NCBI GenBank assembly: GCA_040878115.1
Contig: JBBDMV010000063.1
Coordinates: forward strand, 1 to 26,486
Origin: JBBDMU01 sp040878115
Lineage (GTDB): Bacteria; Bacteroidota; Rhodothermia; Balneolales; Natronogracilivirgulaceae
Direction of reading: 5' to 3'
DNA: 26,486 nucleotides
Positions 16,222 through 23,592 of the stretch are shown in pieces. A model generated the notes under the pieces. That model did no database searches, was not told where the DNA came from, and was given only the letters and a program-made list of their open reading frames with translations. Made by a program: the position numbers and the translations under genes. Numbering within the stretch: position 1 is the first letter of the stretch; each line of letters begins with the position of its first letter.

Positions 16222-16620
16222 ATGAAAACAAACGACGATCAAACCCTGGCTGAACGTCTCCGCAAGATACCCGGTGAAATTAAGCTCCTTGTTGAGAAGC
16301 GTGCCGAGCTGCTCGCTTTAAATATAAGCGAGTTGATTACGGACACCATCACGAAAATGGTTTACAAGATTGCAGGTGGGTTTTTAATGCTTATCGGTTT
16401 GATCTTTCTATTGCATACCCTTGCTCTCTTTATCGGAGAACTACTTGAAAGTTTCCCTTTGGGGTATTTAATTGTAGCTATGGTAGTAATTTTAGTTGGA
16501 CTACTTCTATACTCCCTTAGCCCGCCGGGTATGGTTAAAGGCACAAAACAGAAAATGAAGGAACCGCTAGATGAAACCATCAAGGATTCCTTTTCGTCTG
16601 CTTCTCACAGAAAAGACTAA
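16222..16620 (+). CDS. YqjE-like / holin superfamily III membrane protein
   Basis: A 132-residue protein with an amphipathic N-terminal helix (LAERLRKIPGEIKLLVEKRA, about 9-28), two membrane segments (about 47-71 and 78-102) joined by a short loop, and a charged cytoplasmic tail. This is the usual form of the PF07332 group (Phage_holin_3_6/YqjE). Despite the family name, chromosomal members are not known lysis proteins. It lies between two short proteins with DUF883-like anchors, like yqjE between yqjD and yqjK in E. coli, so the three probably form one membrane-associated unit. Confidence 0.78.
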   Translation: MKTNDDQTLAERLRKIPGEIKLLVEKRAELLALNISELITDTITKMVYKIAGGFLMLIGLIFLLHTLALFIGELLESFPLGYLIVAMVVILVGLLLYSLSPPGMVKGTKQKMKEPLDETIKDSFSSASHRKD

Positions 16621-16641
16621 TCATTATTTAATACGAACAAA

Positions 16642-16980
16642 GTGAACGATAGAAAAAAAGAACTCGAGCAGGAACTGGAAGCAATCCAGAAGGAGATTGA
16701 AGAATCCCTCACAGAGATCAGGGATGATATTAATAGTTGGACTGATGCAAAGTATTGGGTGCATCGTTACCCTTTCCAAACGGTTGGGGCATCTTTGCTG
16801 CTGGGTTTTCTGATTTCTCAGGTAACGGGCCGAAAAAAAAAATCGTTCGCAGGGGGAAGTTTAACCACCTTATTTTTTAATGAAGTAAAAAAATATGCTT
16901 CCAGAAGCGCGGCCAATTACATCGTTAAAATTGTTGAAGAGAACCTGGAAAGAAAAAGAAAAGTTAAAGATATTCAGTAG
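16642..16980 (+). CDS. Small single-pass membrane protein, third gene of the yqjDE-like operon
   Basis: A 112-residue protein that must start at GTG 16642, as no in-frame ATG exists. It opens with a charged coiled-coil segment (residues 3-31, heptad-like ELEQELEAIQKEIEESL), then a HRYPFQTVG motif (41-49) running into one membrane segment (to about 62), then a basic, helical C-terminal half (KKYASRSAANYIVKIVEENL). The YP...GASLLLGFLI block resembles the DUF883 anchor of the first gene of the operon. The gap to the YqjE-like gene is 21 bp. Its function is unknown; the operon position matches E. coli yqjK, but I see no direct similarity to YqjK. Confidence 0.75.
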   Translation: MNDRKKELEQELEAIQKEIEESLTEIRDDINSWTDAKYWVHRYPFQTVGASLLLGFLISQVTGRKKKSFAGGSLTTLFFNEVKKYASRSAANYIVKIVEENLERKRKVKDIQ

Positions 16981-17110
16981 ATATCTTATTTTATGCCCTG
17001 TTCGCGCAGATCCCGCAAGTTATTAAATAACGTAAAAAGATATTTTTAAAATAAGTTTCATACATGAACCTTGTTTACCTTCAACTTAATTTCAGGATAA
17101 TTAGGCCCTG

Positions 17111-17127
17111 AAAAAAGAATCTTTTTT
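17111..17127. terminator. Weak AT-rich hairpin, possible operon terminator
   Basis: AAAAAAGA-A-TCTTTTTT is an 8-bp dyad with a one-base centre, 130 bp after the third small-membrane-protein gene and before the TolC gene. A run of A on one side and T on the other could terminate in either direction, but the stem has only one G-C pair, so this is a weak call. Confidence 0.25.
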
Positions 17128-17198
17128 ATTTTGGGACCGGTTTCTTTTTTCAACGTCTAAGAAAGTATTCACCATTGAATTACATAAAGATCTCCCCC

Positions 17199-18566
17199 AT
17201 GCCAAAGTTTATTACCAGCCTCTTTTGCCTGTTTTTCTTCGCAACAAACATTTCTGCTCAAGAGTCAACCAGGATCACATTAGAAGAAGCGATTGATATT
17301 GCTCTGGAAAATAACGTGCAAATAAAGCGCTCTGAAAACGCGATCGAGAGCCAGAGGAACAATGTTACCCGCTCAAGAGCTGAGTTTCTACCGAACCTTA
17401 ACGCATCAATTAATAGCGGAAGAAGTATCGGGCGGCAATTCGATACGAATACCGGCACTATTACTGAGCAAGGGGCCAACAGGTCATCACCCAACATTTC
17501 GACTAGCATTACCTTATTTTCCGGATGGCAGAATATAAATAACCTGCGAGCAAGCCGATCCTCATTGAGTACCGCTGAAGATGATCACGAGCGTACCCGT
17601 GAATCGATTATGTTCAATACGGCCGCCCAATTTCTCGCTATCATTCTGGATGAGGAGTTGTTAAAAGTTGCCGAAGACAATCTGAATACATCTCGTAGTC
17701 AGCTCGAACAAGTAAAGGCACAGGTGGAAGTGGGTATGAGACCAATTGTTGACCAATATAATCAGGAAGCCGAGGTTGCAAGCAATGAGCTCGAGGTGAT
17801 CCAGCGCCAAAATGACTTGAATTTCAGTAAAGTCACATTAGTGGGCATTCTTCAGATTGACCCTTTTGAAGAGTATGACTTTGTTTCTCCCGGAATTGAA
17901 GATCAATCTATGGGCCCAAAAGATTACGTCTTATCTGACCTTGTTGATCAAGCCATGATGAATCGCAGAGACATTCGCGCTGCCGATACATTCATTGAAA
18001 CCCAGCGTTATTCTCTTAATGCTGCAAGAGGTGCACGTTTGCCTACCATTTCGCTTGGTGCAAATCTTTCAAGTAATTACAGTAGTTTGCAACAATTCCC
18101 TGGTACCGATACGTACATTAATTTTGGGGACCAGGTATTTGATCAGAATATTAACCGTGGGATATCATTCAACATACAAATTCCCATTTTTAACAGATTA
18201 AATACCAGGACCAATATACAGCAGCGTGAAATAGATTATAAAAATGCACAGCTGGATATGGAAGGTCTTCGCGTTGAAGTCTTTCAGGAGATCCGTCAAG
18301 CTTATAACGACTACACAAGCTATGCTCAAGAGTTGGAAACAACCTCCCAATTGGAGCGCGCCGCTGAAAAAGCTTTTGAAACGGAACAAGAACGTTACAA
18401 TGTGGGCAGCTCAACCCTTATTGAGTTGAATAATGCCAACAACCGTTACGTTTCCGCAGTTTCCAATTATATTCAGGCCCAGTATCGTTTTGTATTCCAG
18501 GAAAAAGTTCTCGATTTCTATCTTGGCCAATTCTCTTCTGAAAATCTTTCAGACATCATGAATTAA
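17199..18566 (+). CDS. TolC-family outer-membrane efflux protein
   Basis: A TolC-type channel of 455 residues, the outer-membrane exit for RND or ABC exporters and type I secretion. It has a signal peptide (hydrophobic 4-16, probable cleavage after ISA at 20), then ITLEEAIDIALENNVQIKRS, the standard first helix of the family. Two outer-membrane efflux repeats follow, each with long coiled-coil helices; the second starts near RRDIRAAD. The family-like ending QERYNVGSSTLIELNNANNRY is present. A TTG eight codons upstream is possible, but ATG 17199 gives the cleaner signal peptide. No membrane-fusion protein or pump gene is adjacent, so it is an orphan and its partner is unknown. Confidence 0.92.
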   Translation: MPKFITSLFCLFFFATNISAQESTRITLEEAIDIALENNVQIKRSENAIESQRNNVTRSRAEFLPNLNASINSGRSIGRQFDTNTGTITEQGANRSSPNISTSITLFSGWQNINNLRASRSSLSTAEDDHERTRESIMFNTAAQFLAIILDEELLKVAEDNLNTSRSQLEQVKAQVEVGMRPIVDQYNQEAEVASNELEVIQRQNDLNFSKVTLVGILQIDPFEEYDFVSPGIEDQSMGPKDYVLSDLVDQAMMNRRDIRAADTFIETQRYSLNAARGARLPTISLGANLSSNYSSLQQFPGTDTYINFGDQVFDQNINRGISFNIQIPIFNRLNTRTNIQQREIDYKNAQLDMEGLRVEVFQEIRQAYNDYTSYAQELETTSQLERAAEKAFETEQERYNVGSSTLIELNNANNRYVSAVSNYIQAQYRFVFQEKVLDFYLGQFSSENLSDIMN

Positions 18567-18922
18567 CATACTGCCTTCCGCGAGGTATAACCCTGAAGGA
18601 ACCTAAGGGAAGAGTTTGGTTCCACGAGCACGAAACACATAAGAGGCGGTAGCAGGCGGATAAATTTGCCAAACATAACCAATCCGATGGTTTTGACCTT
18701 ACCACACCGCCTTTTCCATGGTCCCCGCCTGCATATACCGCTGGATATGTTCAAGAAACATCCTATCCATGGTCCACTCGGTCAGCCGGTTACCCACACA
18801 GAGGCCACTGCGGTACAGGTGAACTCTAAAGTATAAGGAAACCCTTAATATTAGGGATAAGGTCTCACCCGGTGCCGTTATCCATTCACACTTTTTGACA
18901 CCATCACGCAGTAATAAAATAT

Positions 18923-18954
18923 TCAATGCAAATATTGGCTTTTATTTGCATTGA
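18923..18954. repeat. 12-bp perfect inverted repeat
   Basis: TCAATGCAAATA (18923-18934) and TATTTGCATTGA (18943-18954) are exact reverse complements around an 8-bp loop. It sits at the boundary between the GC-richer possible decayed gene and the AT-rich leader of the kinase gene. It could be a terminator-like hairpin, an operator, or the end of an inserted element. Confidence 0.6.
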
Positions 18955-19222
18955 GTATAGTAGGTCCTGCTTCAAGATCATGCCGCTGCTTACCCTCCGG
19001 GCCTATACATATTACCTCAAATACCTAAAGGACAAGCCACGAAATACAGGCAGTTCATGGCAAAAAGTTTCAAACAATATTGAAAATTTAACGGAACTGG
19101 GAAGCAAGACGAAAAGAAGTCGTTTATCTATAACTATTTGCAAAGCTTAGAATTAAGGTTCTTAAATTATTTTCGTAATCAAAGGATCATGGGACCAGCG
19201 TTAAAAAAAACGACTGGAAATG

Positions 19223-19236
19223 AACGATTTATCGTT
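19223..19236. promoter_or_regulatory. Dyad AACGAT-TT-ATCGTT before the PAS kinase
   Basis: Two perfect 6-bp arms (19223-19228 and 19231-19236) separated by TT, ending 32 bp before the kinase start codon. A larger bulged hairpin (19195-19217, CCAGCGTT with AACGACTGG) lies immediately upstream. The position suits a transcription-factor operator. The regulator is unknown. Confidence 0.3.
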
Positions 19237-19268
19237 ATTCCTATTAGTTATACATATAAAAAAAGCTT

Positions 19269-21641
19269 ATGCAAAAGAGCAAACTTAACCAGGAACAAAC
19301 CCCTGACAGGGAGGAAATAGCAGATCTCTTTGAAGAGTTACGGGTTGACCAGGCAAATCTTGAGGCGCAAAACAAAGAATTGCGCCGTGCAATAAAAAAC
19401 AAGGACCATTCCCTGAAAAAATATACCGAACAGTATGATTTTGCTCCGGTCGGATATCTATCACTCGATGAGGAGGGCAGGATACTGGAAATAAATTTAA
19501 CAGGATGCGATCTGTTAGGAGAAAAACGACAGAGATTGATTAACAGACCGGTAACTGAATACTTTGATCCGTTTTATAAAGGAACTTTTGAAGATCATTT
19601 AAAGCGAGTATTCAGCACAGGAGGAAGCGAAGTTTGTCAGCCCAAAATTAAATACAAAAGTGGATATTATTCTGTAGAACTGAGGAGCATAGCCGTAGAA
19701 GACGAGGAAACCGGCCGGCTGTACTGCAGAAGCTCAATGTTCAACCTTTCGGGTAAGCTTCAGGTAGAAGCAGAGTTGGAAGAACAGCGCAAGTTGATGG
19801 AGGCTGTTTTTGAACACATCGAATCCGGTATAATAGTTTGCAACCGGGATGGGATTCTGAGTTTTTTAAATAAAGCGGCAACAAAACTATTTGGCCCCAA
19901 TCAAACCGGCCGTGGCAGTGATGACTGGACGCAGAACCTAAGGCTGTACCAGGAAGATGGAATAACGATACTGGATAAAGAGGAAATGCCGCTTTACAAA
20001 GCATGGAATGGTGAAAAGGTCCAAAATGATGAGGTGAACTTTAGCCCGGACGGAGGCGGTAAACGTACTTTACTGGCAAGTGGCCAGCCATTATATGATC
20101 AACAAGGATCCAACATCGGCGCAGTAGTCGCTTTGCACGATATTACCGATCGTAAAAGAGCCGAGGATGAACTTAAATTGTATCAGGAGCAGCTTGAAAA
20201 GCTAGTCGGGGAAAGGACCGCAGAATTAAAAACAGCAAACAATCAGCTAAATGATGAAGTAACGGAACGAAGCCGGTTGCAAAAACAATACTTAACGGAG
20301 AAACATTTTGCTGAATCGCTCATTAATAGTCAACCCGGCTTATTCTTTTTGGCAGATAACAATGGGCGGATTTACCGGTGGAACAAAAACGTGGAAATTT
20401 ATTCCGGTTATTCGCGGGATGAAATTCAGAACATGACGGGCTGGGGCTTACTGGATGAAAGGGATGTAGAGATTACAAGGTTCAGGCTGGATGTTGCTTT
20501 AAAAACAGGAAAGGCTGTCGGTAAAGCTCGTTTAGCGTCTAAGGATGGGAGAAAAATACCTTTTTTACTTACAGGTGTTGCATACAAACTTGCCGGCGAA
20601 GACAATGTTATTGTTACCGGCGTGGATATCACAGCCTACGAAAAGGAGCGTGCGGAAAAGATGAGGTTTTTTCAGGTCCTCGAAAAAAGCAAGAATGAGA
20701 TCTATATGTTTGACGCAGACACTGATAAATTGGTATACGTAAATAAGGGGGCTCGTGAAAACCTGGGTTATACGGACAGCGAACTTATGGAGATGAAATG
20801 TTATGAACTTAAGCCCGAAGTTTCTGAAGCCGCTTATCATGAGCTTGTAAGGCCGCTGCTGAAAAAAGAACAGGAAAAAGTAATCCTTCAGACGGTCTTA
20901 AGGAGAAATGACGGCAGTACATACCCCGTTGAAGTTCACTTCCAGCTTATTGAGCAGGAACACGAAAAGGTTTTTATAGCCATTATTTGGGATATTACGA
21001 AGCGCTTAAAAGCGGAAGAGCAAATAAGAAAAGCTTTATATGAGAAAGAGGTACTACTTGGCGAGATCCATCATCGGGTTAAGAATAATCTTGCCATCGT
21101 TTCAAGCTTGCTGACTATCCAGGCCGGATATGTGAAGGACGAGAAAGTTAAAGATTTGTTTATTGAAAGCGAAAGCAGGGTAAAATCCATGGCGATGATC
21201 CATGAAATGCTTTATCGGCAGGAAAGCTTTTCAAGGATCGATTTTGGTCCATATATAAAGAAGCTAATCAACCATATCTCATCGAACTATAAGCTATCCG
21301 AAATTACTATTCAAACTAATATTAATATCGAAGATGTTTCTCTGGAAATCGGCACGGCCGTGCCCTGCGCTCTATTAATTAATGAGCTCTTTACGAATGC
21401 CTACAAACATGCTTTTAAAGGACGGAAAGAGGGTACCATTAGTATTTCCTTAACCTCTATAGATAAAGTAATTAAACTTACAGTCGAAGATGACGGTGTG
21501 GGCTTACCTCCTGGCATCAAAAGGTCCAATACTCTGGGAATGACTTTAGTCAACGGGCTGACCGCCCAATTAAAGGGTAAAATTGATATTGAAAGTGTAA
21601 AGGGTGCTAAATTTAAGGTAAGTTTTCCTCATTCAAAATGA
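19269..21641 (+). CDS. Cytoplasmic PAS-domain sensor histidine kinase (HisKA_2 type)
   Basis: A 790-residue sensor kinase with no membrane segment or signal peptide, so it senses a cytoplasmic cue. After a coiled-coil start (residues 12-55) come four PAS-like domains at about 55-165, 178-295, 345-460 and 465-585, linked by short coiled coils; the second and fourth end in DITDRKRAE- and DITKRLKAE-type junctions. The HisKA_2 dimerisation domain follows, with EIHHRVKNNL at 599-608 and the probable phosphoacceptor His602. The HATPase domain runs from about 690, with NELFTNAYKHAF (N box), VEDDGVGLP (G1) and NTLGMTLV (G2). No receiver domain or response-regulator gene is adjacent. Ligand and partner are unknown. 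Confidence 0.92.
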   Translation: MQKSKLNQEQTPDREEIADLFEELRVDQANLEAQNKELRRAIKNKDHSLKKYTEQYDFAPVGYLSLDEEGRILEINLTGCDLLGEKRQRLINRPVTEYFDPFYKGTFEDHLKRVFSTGGSEVCQPKIKYKSGYYSVELRSIAVEDEETGRLYCRSSMFNLSGKLQVEAELEEQRKLMEAVFEHIESGIIVCNRDGILSFLNKAATKLFGPNQTGRGSDDWTQNLRLYQEDGITILDKEEMPLYKAWNGEKVQNDEVNFSPDGGGKRTLLASGQPLYDQQGSNIGAVVALHDITDRKRAEDELKLYQEQLEKLVGERTAELKTANNQLNDEVTERSRLQKQYLTEKHFAESLINSQPGLFFLADNNGRIYRWNKNVEIYSGYSRDEIQNMTGWGLLDERDVEITRFRLDVALKTGKAVGKARLASKDGRKIPFLLTGVAYKLAGEDNVIVTGVDITAYEKERAEKMRFFQVLEKSKNEIYMFDADTDKLVYVNKGARENLGYTDSELMEMKCYELKPEVSEAAYHELVRPLLKKEQEKVILQTVLRRNDGSTYPVEVHFQLIEQEHEKVFIAIIWDITKRLKAEEQIRKALYEKEVLLGEIHHRVKNNLAIVSSLLTIQAGYVKDEKVKDLFIESESRVKSMAMIHEMLYRQESFSRIDFGPYIKKLINHISSNYKLSEITIQTNINIEDVSLEIGTAVPCALLINELFTNAYKHAFKGRKEGTISISLTSIDKVIKLTVEDDGVGLPPGIKRSNTLGMTLVNGLTAQLKGKIDIESVKGAKFKVSFPHSK

Positions 21642-21744
21642 GATTGGGTAAAAAGCATATCCTTGCCTGCTTAGCCTTCAAATGTATAAAACCTCCAGCC
21701 AAGATAGGTATCAGGGCTTACACTAATCCAGTACTTGTCTACTG

Positions 21745-21790
21745 CTTCTCCGGAGCTACTCCGGGAATTCCCGGAGTAGCTCCGGAGAAG
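21745..21790. repeat. Perfect 46-bp palindrome without spacer
   Basis: The 23 bases 21745-21767 are followed directly by their exact reverse complement, 21768-21790; the centre is GGGAATTCCC. A G-T pair and an A-T pair extend it by two more on each side. Each arm contains CTCCGGAG, itself palindromic, then CTCCGGG. It is much more GC-rich than its surroundings and lies 103 bp after the kinase stop codon. No T-run follows, so it is not a standard terminator, though it would fold strongly in RNA. TACCGTA repeats (21791-21797 and 21803-21809) follow. It may be a REP/BIME-like dispersed palindrome. Confidence 0.9.
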
Positions 21791-22026
21791 TACCGTAGAA
21801 ATACCGTACAAATCCAAAGCCTGAGTGAGCGTAGGCAGGTCGCCGGCTTATTGCTTATCTTCCTTTATAATTTTTTTTGATGGTTGGGGCTGTATACTAA
21901 TAAATATCAATCCTTCTCCTTGCATTCTCATGCCTTAGATGAAAATATTATATTAAAATTGGCGTTTAATTATCAAATAGTTTTTATTAACCCCATCCAT
22001 CTTAAATAAGAAAAGAACAAATTATT

Positions 22027-22884
22027 ATGCTTAAGAATTCGATAAGAACCGTGTTTCTGTTGACGCTGGTCGGTGTGTTATTTATACTGGTGGGCGGCCT
22101 TCTGGCAGGTGAAACAGGTATGATCGTGGCTTTTGTTATCGCATTGGGGATGAACTTCTTCAGTTACTGGTACTCTGATAAGCTGATCTTGAAAATGTAC
22201 AAAGCCAAAGAAGTGAACCGGGATAATGCCCCGGGCTTTTACCGCATGATTGAAGATCTCGCCCAAAGAGCAGAAGTACCCATGCCTAAAGTTTATATTA
22301 TTCCACAAAGTCAGCCCAATGCCTTCGCTACGGGCAGAAACCCTGATAATGCAGCTGTTGCAGCTACACAGGGAATTTTACAGACTCTAAGTGAAGACGA
22401 GCTTCGCGGAGTGATGGCCCATGAATTTGCACACATTAAAAACAGGGATATTTTAACACAGACCATTGTCGCTACGGTGGTAAGTGCTATTACCATGCTT
22501 ACCTATATGGCCATGTTTTTCCGGGGAGGCCGGGATAGCGGGGCCAATCCGATTGTTTTGATTTTGACACTGATACTGGCCCCTTTGGCTGCGGCCATGC
22601 TGCAGTCTGCAATTTCCAGGACACGGGAGTTTGAAGCAGACCGGGTTGGCGGGGAGATCAGCGGCAGGCCGGAAAGCCTGGCGAATGCATTGAAGAAAAT
22701 ACAGGCGGCTGCATCAGGTAATCCTATACAGGCTTCTGAGTCACAACAACAGGCAACCGCGCATATGTTCGCGGTAAATCCTTTTTCCGCCCGTGGTTTG
22801 TCTAAGATGTTCTCCACGCACCCCGATACCAATTTGCGTATCGAAAAGCTTATGGAAATGAGCCGCACCGGGATATATAAGTAA
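22027..22884 (+). CDS. htpX: HtpX-type M48 membrane zinc protease
   Basis: HtpX degrades damaged or misfolded inner-membrane proteins, working alongside FtsH. The 285-residue length is typical. Two N-terminal membrane segments (about 8-26 and 31-48) precede the catalytic domain. The zinc motif is HEFAH (His132, Glu133, His136), and the third ligand is in the REFEAD segment (about Glu201). Further hydrophobic stretches lie between, at about 146-165 and 175-195. The C-terminal FSTHPDTNLRIEKL is a family signature. The start ATG at 22027 follows a purine-rich stretch. It seems to be monocistronic. Stress control is common for the family but no operator can be read here. Confidence 0.95.
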   Translation: MLKNSIRTVFLLTLVGVLFILVGGLLAGETGMIVAFVIALGMNFFSYWYSDKLILKMYKAKEVNRDNAPGFYRMIEDLAQRAEVPMPKVYIIPQSQPNAFATGRNPDNAAVAATQGILQTLSEDELRGVMAHEFAHIKNRDILTQTIVATVVSAITMLTYMAMFFRGGRDSGANPIVLILTLILAPLAAAMLQSAISRTREFEADRVGGEISGRPESLANALKKIQAAASGNPIQASESQQQATAHMFAVNPFSARGLSKMFSTHPDTNLRIEKLMEMSRTGIYK

Positions 22885-22894
22885 GGTAGATTAT

Positions 22895-22911
22895 GGAGCA
22901 ATATTTGTTCC
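22895..22911. other. Short hairpin after htpX
   Basis: GGAGCAA (22895-22901), loop TAT, TTGTTCC (22905-22911): a 7-bp stem with one G-T pair, 11 bp after the htpX stop. There is no T-run, so termination is possible but not supported. Confidence 0.3.
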
Positions 22912-22974
22912 GGAGGCCCTACAGAATAGGTGCATTAGGCTATTTGAAAAAAAATAAATAAATAGCGTCAGGAA

Positions 22975-23002
22975 TTGCCCTGTGGTGGGTCTTACCTATA
23001 TA
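22975..23002 (+). promoter_or_regulatory. Possible sigma-70-like promoter for ssb
   Basis: TTGCCC (22975-22980) and TATATA (22997-23002) are separated by 16 bp, and the -10-like box ends 27 bp before the ssb start. Both boxes are imperfect, and no TAnnTTTG element was seen. Confidence 0.28.
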
Positions 23003-23029
23003 CATTAATATTCATTAACCAAAAACGTT

Positions 23030-23470
23030 ATGTCATCACTAAATAAAGCAATGATAATCGGGAATTTGGGCGCTGACCCGGATGTTCGTTATACGCAATC
23101 GAATAAAGCTGTGGCGACCCTGTCTATAGCGACCTCCGAGAAGTTCAAAAACAATAATGGGGAGCTTCAGGAAAGAACCGAATGGCACCGCGTAGTCGTC
23201 TGGAACAGGCTGGCCGAGATCTGTCAGCAATACCTGAAAAAAGGATCTAAGGTTTATATTGAAGGTAAGATCCAGACTAATGCCTGGGAAGACAAAGACG
23301 GCCAAAAAAGATATACAACCGAAATATTAGGCCTTACCATGACGATGCTTGATAGTAAAGCCGGCGGAGGAACTTCACCCGGTAACCCTAACCCTGCTTC
23401 TCAACAAGAAAGCCCACCTGTTGATGTAAGCGCAGATATTGACGATGGTGATGATAGTTTGCCCTTTTAA
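23030..23470 (+). CDS. ssb: Single-stranded DNA-binding protein
   Basis: SSB coats single-stranded DNA in replication and repair and recruits partner proteins. The 146-residue protein has an OB-fold at about 3-108 (NKAMIIGNLGADPDVRYTQS, WHRVVVWNRLAEICQQYLKK, GSKVYIEGKIQTNAWEDKDG), a flexible Gly/Pro/Ser-rich linker and the conserved acidic tip DDSLPF that binds repair enzymes. A strong terminator follows, so it is probably transcribed alone. In Bacteroidota ssb is commonly followed by gldE, which is also the next gene here. It may belong to the SOS regulon with lexA at the other end of the window, but no operator was recognised. Confidence 0.97.
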   Translation: MSSLNKAMIIGNLGADPDVRYTQSNKAVATLSIATSEKFKNNNGELQERTEWHRVVVWNRLAEICQQYLKKGSKVYIEGKIQTNAWEDKDGQKRYTTEILGLTMTMLDSKAGGGTSPGNPNPASQQESPPVDVSADIDDGDDSLPF

Positions 23471-23491
23471 TCATTTAAAAACACTATCTTG

Positions 23492-23522
23492 AAAAGGCGG
23501 CAATTATTTTGCCGTCTTTTTT
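23492..23522 (+). terminator. Rho-independent terminator of ssb
   Basis: AAAAGGCGGCAA (23492-23503), loop TTATT, TTGCCGTCTTTT (23509-23520) form a 12-bp stem with one G-T pair running into a run of six T. It begins 22 bp after the ssb stop codon. Confidence 0.92.
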
Positions 23523-23592
23523 ATGAATAAATTAAGCCGTTGACCATTGGCGATTAATGGCTTAACTATTCTTAGAACCAACTTTACATTAT

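Larger units (their letters stand above)
18567..19268. other. 702-bp gene-poor stretch, possible decayed gene on the minus strand
   Basis: No full-length gene is present. On the minus strand, two overlapping short frames (18699-18926 and 18563-18754) look protein-like in part, for example RLTEWTMDRMFLEHIQRYMQ, and are broken by stops and a frame change. TCCATGGTCC occurs at 18715-18724 and 18766-18775, 51 bp (17 codons) apart. This pattern fits a frameshifted, decaying gene, but I cannot name the family. The right part, from about 18960, is AT-rich and featureless except for small hairpins just before the kinase gene. Sequence search of the minus-strand frames would settle it. Confidence 0.35.

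Noticed and set aside
18840..18900. DnaA-box-like TTATCCA sequence
   Set aside because: Single partial match (TTATCCATTCACA), no cluster, so no evidence for an origin here.
18567..18926. Group II intron or intron remnant on the minus strand
   Set aside because: A GTGTG-like sequence and some hairpins raised the idea, but I see no domain V and no reverse-transcriptase motif.
18926..19150. 74-residue plus-strand ORF starting inside the 12-bp inverted repeat
   Set aside because: The start codon is within a hairpin and the product looks like random translation of AT-rich DNA.
21638..21880. 80-residue ORF overlapping the kinase stop codon
   Set aside because: Its middle is encoded by the 46-bp palindrome and the rest shows no protein-like pattern. 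The ATGA overlap is probably chance.
22503..22901. 132-residue antisense ORF within htpX
   Set aside because: Fully opposite a clear htpX and shows no motif.
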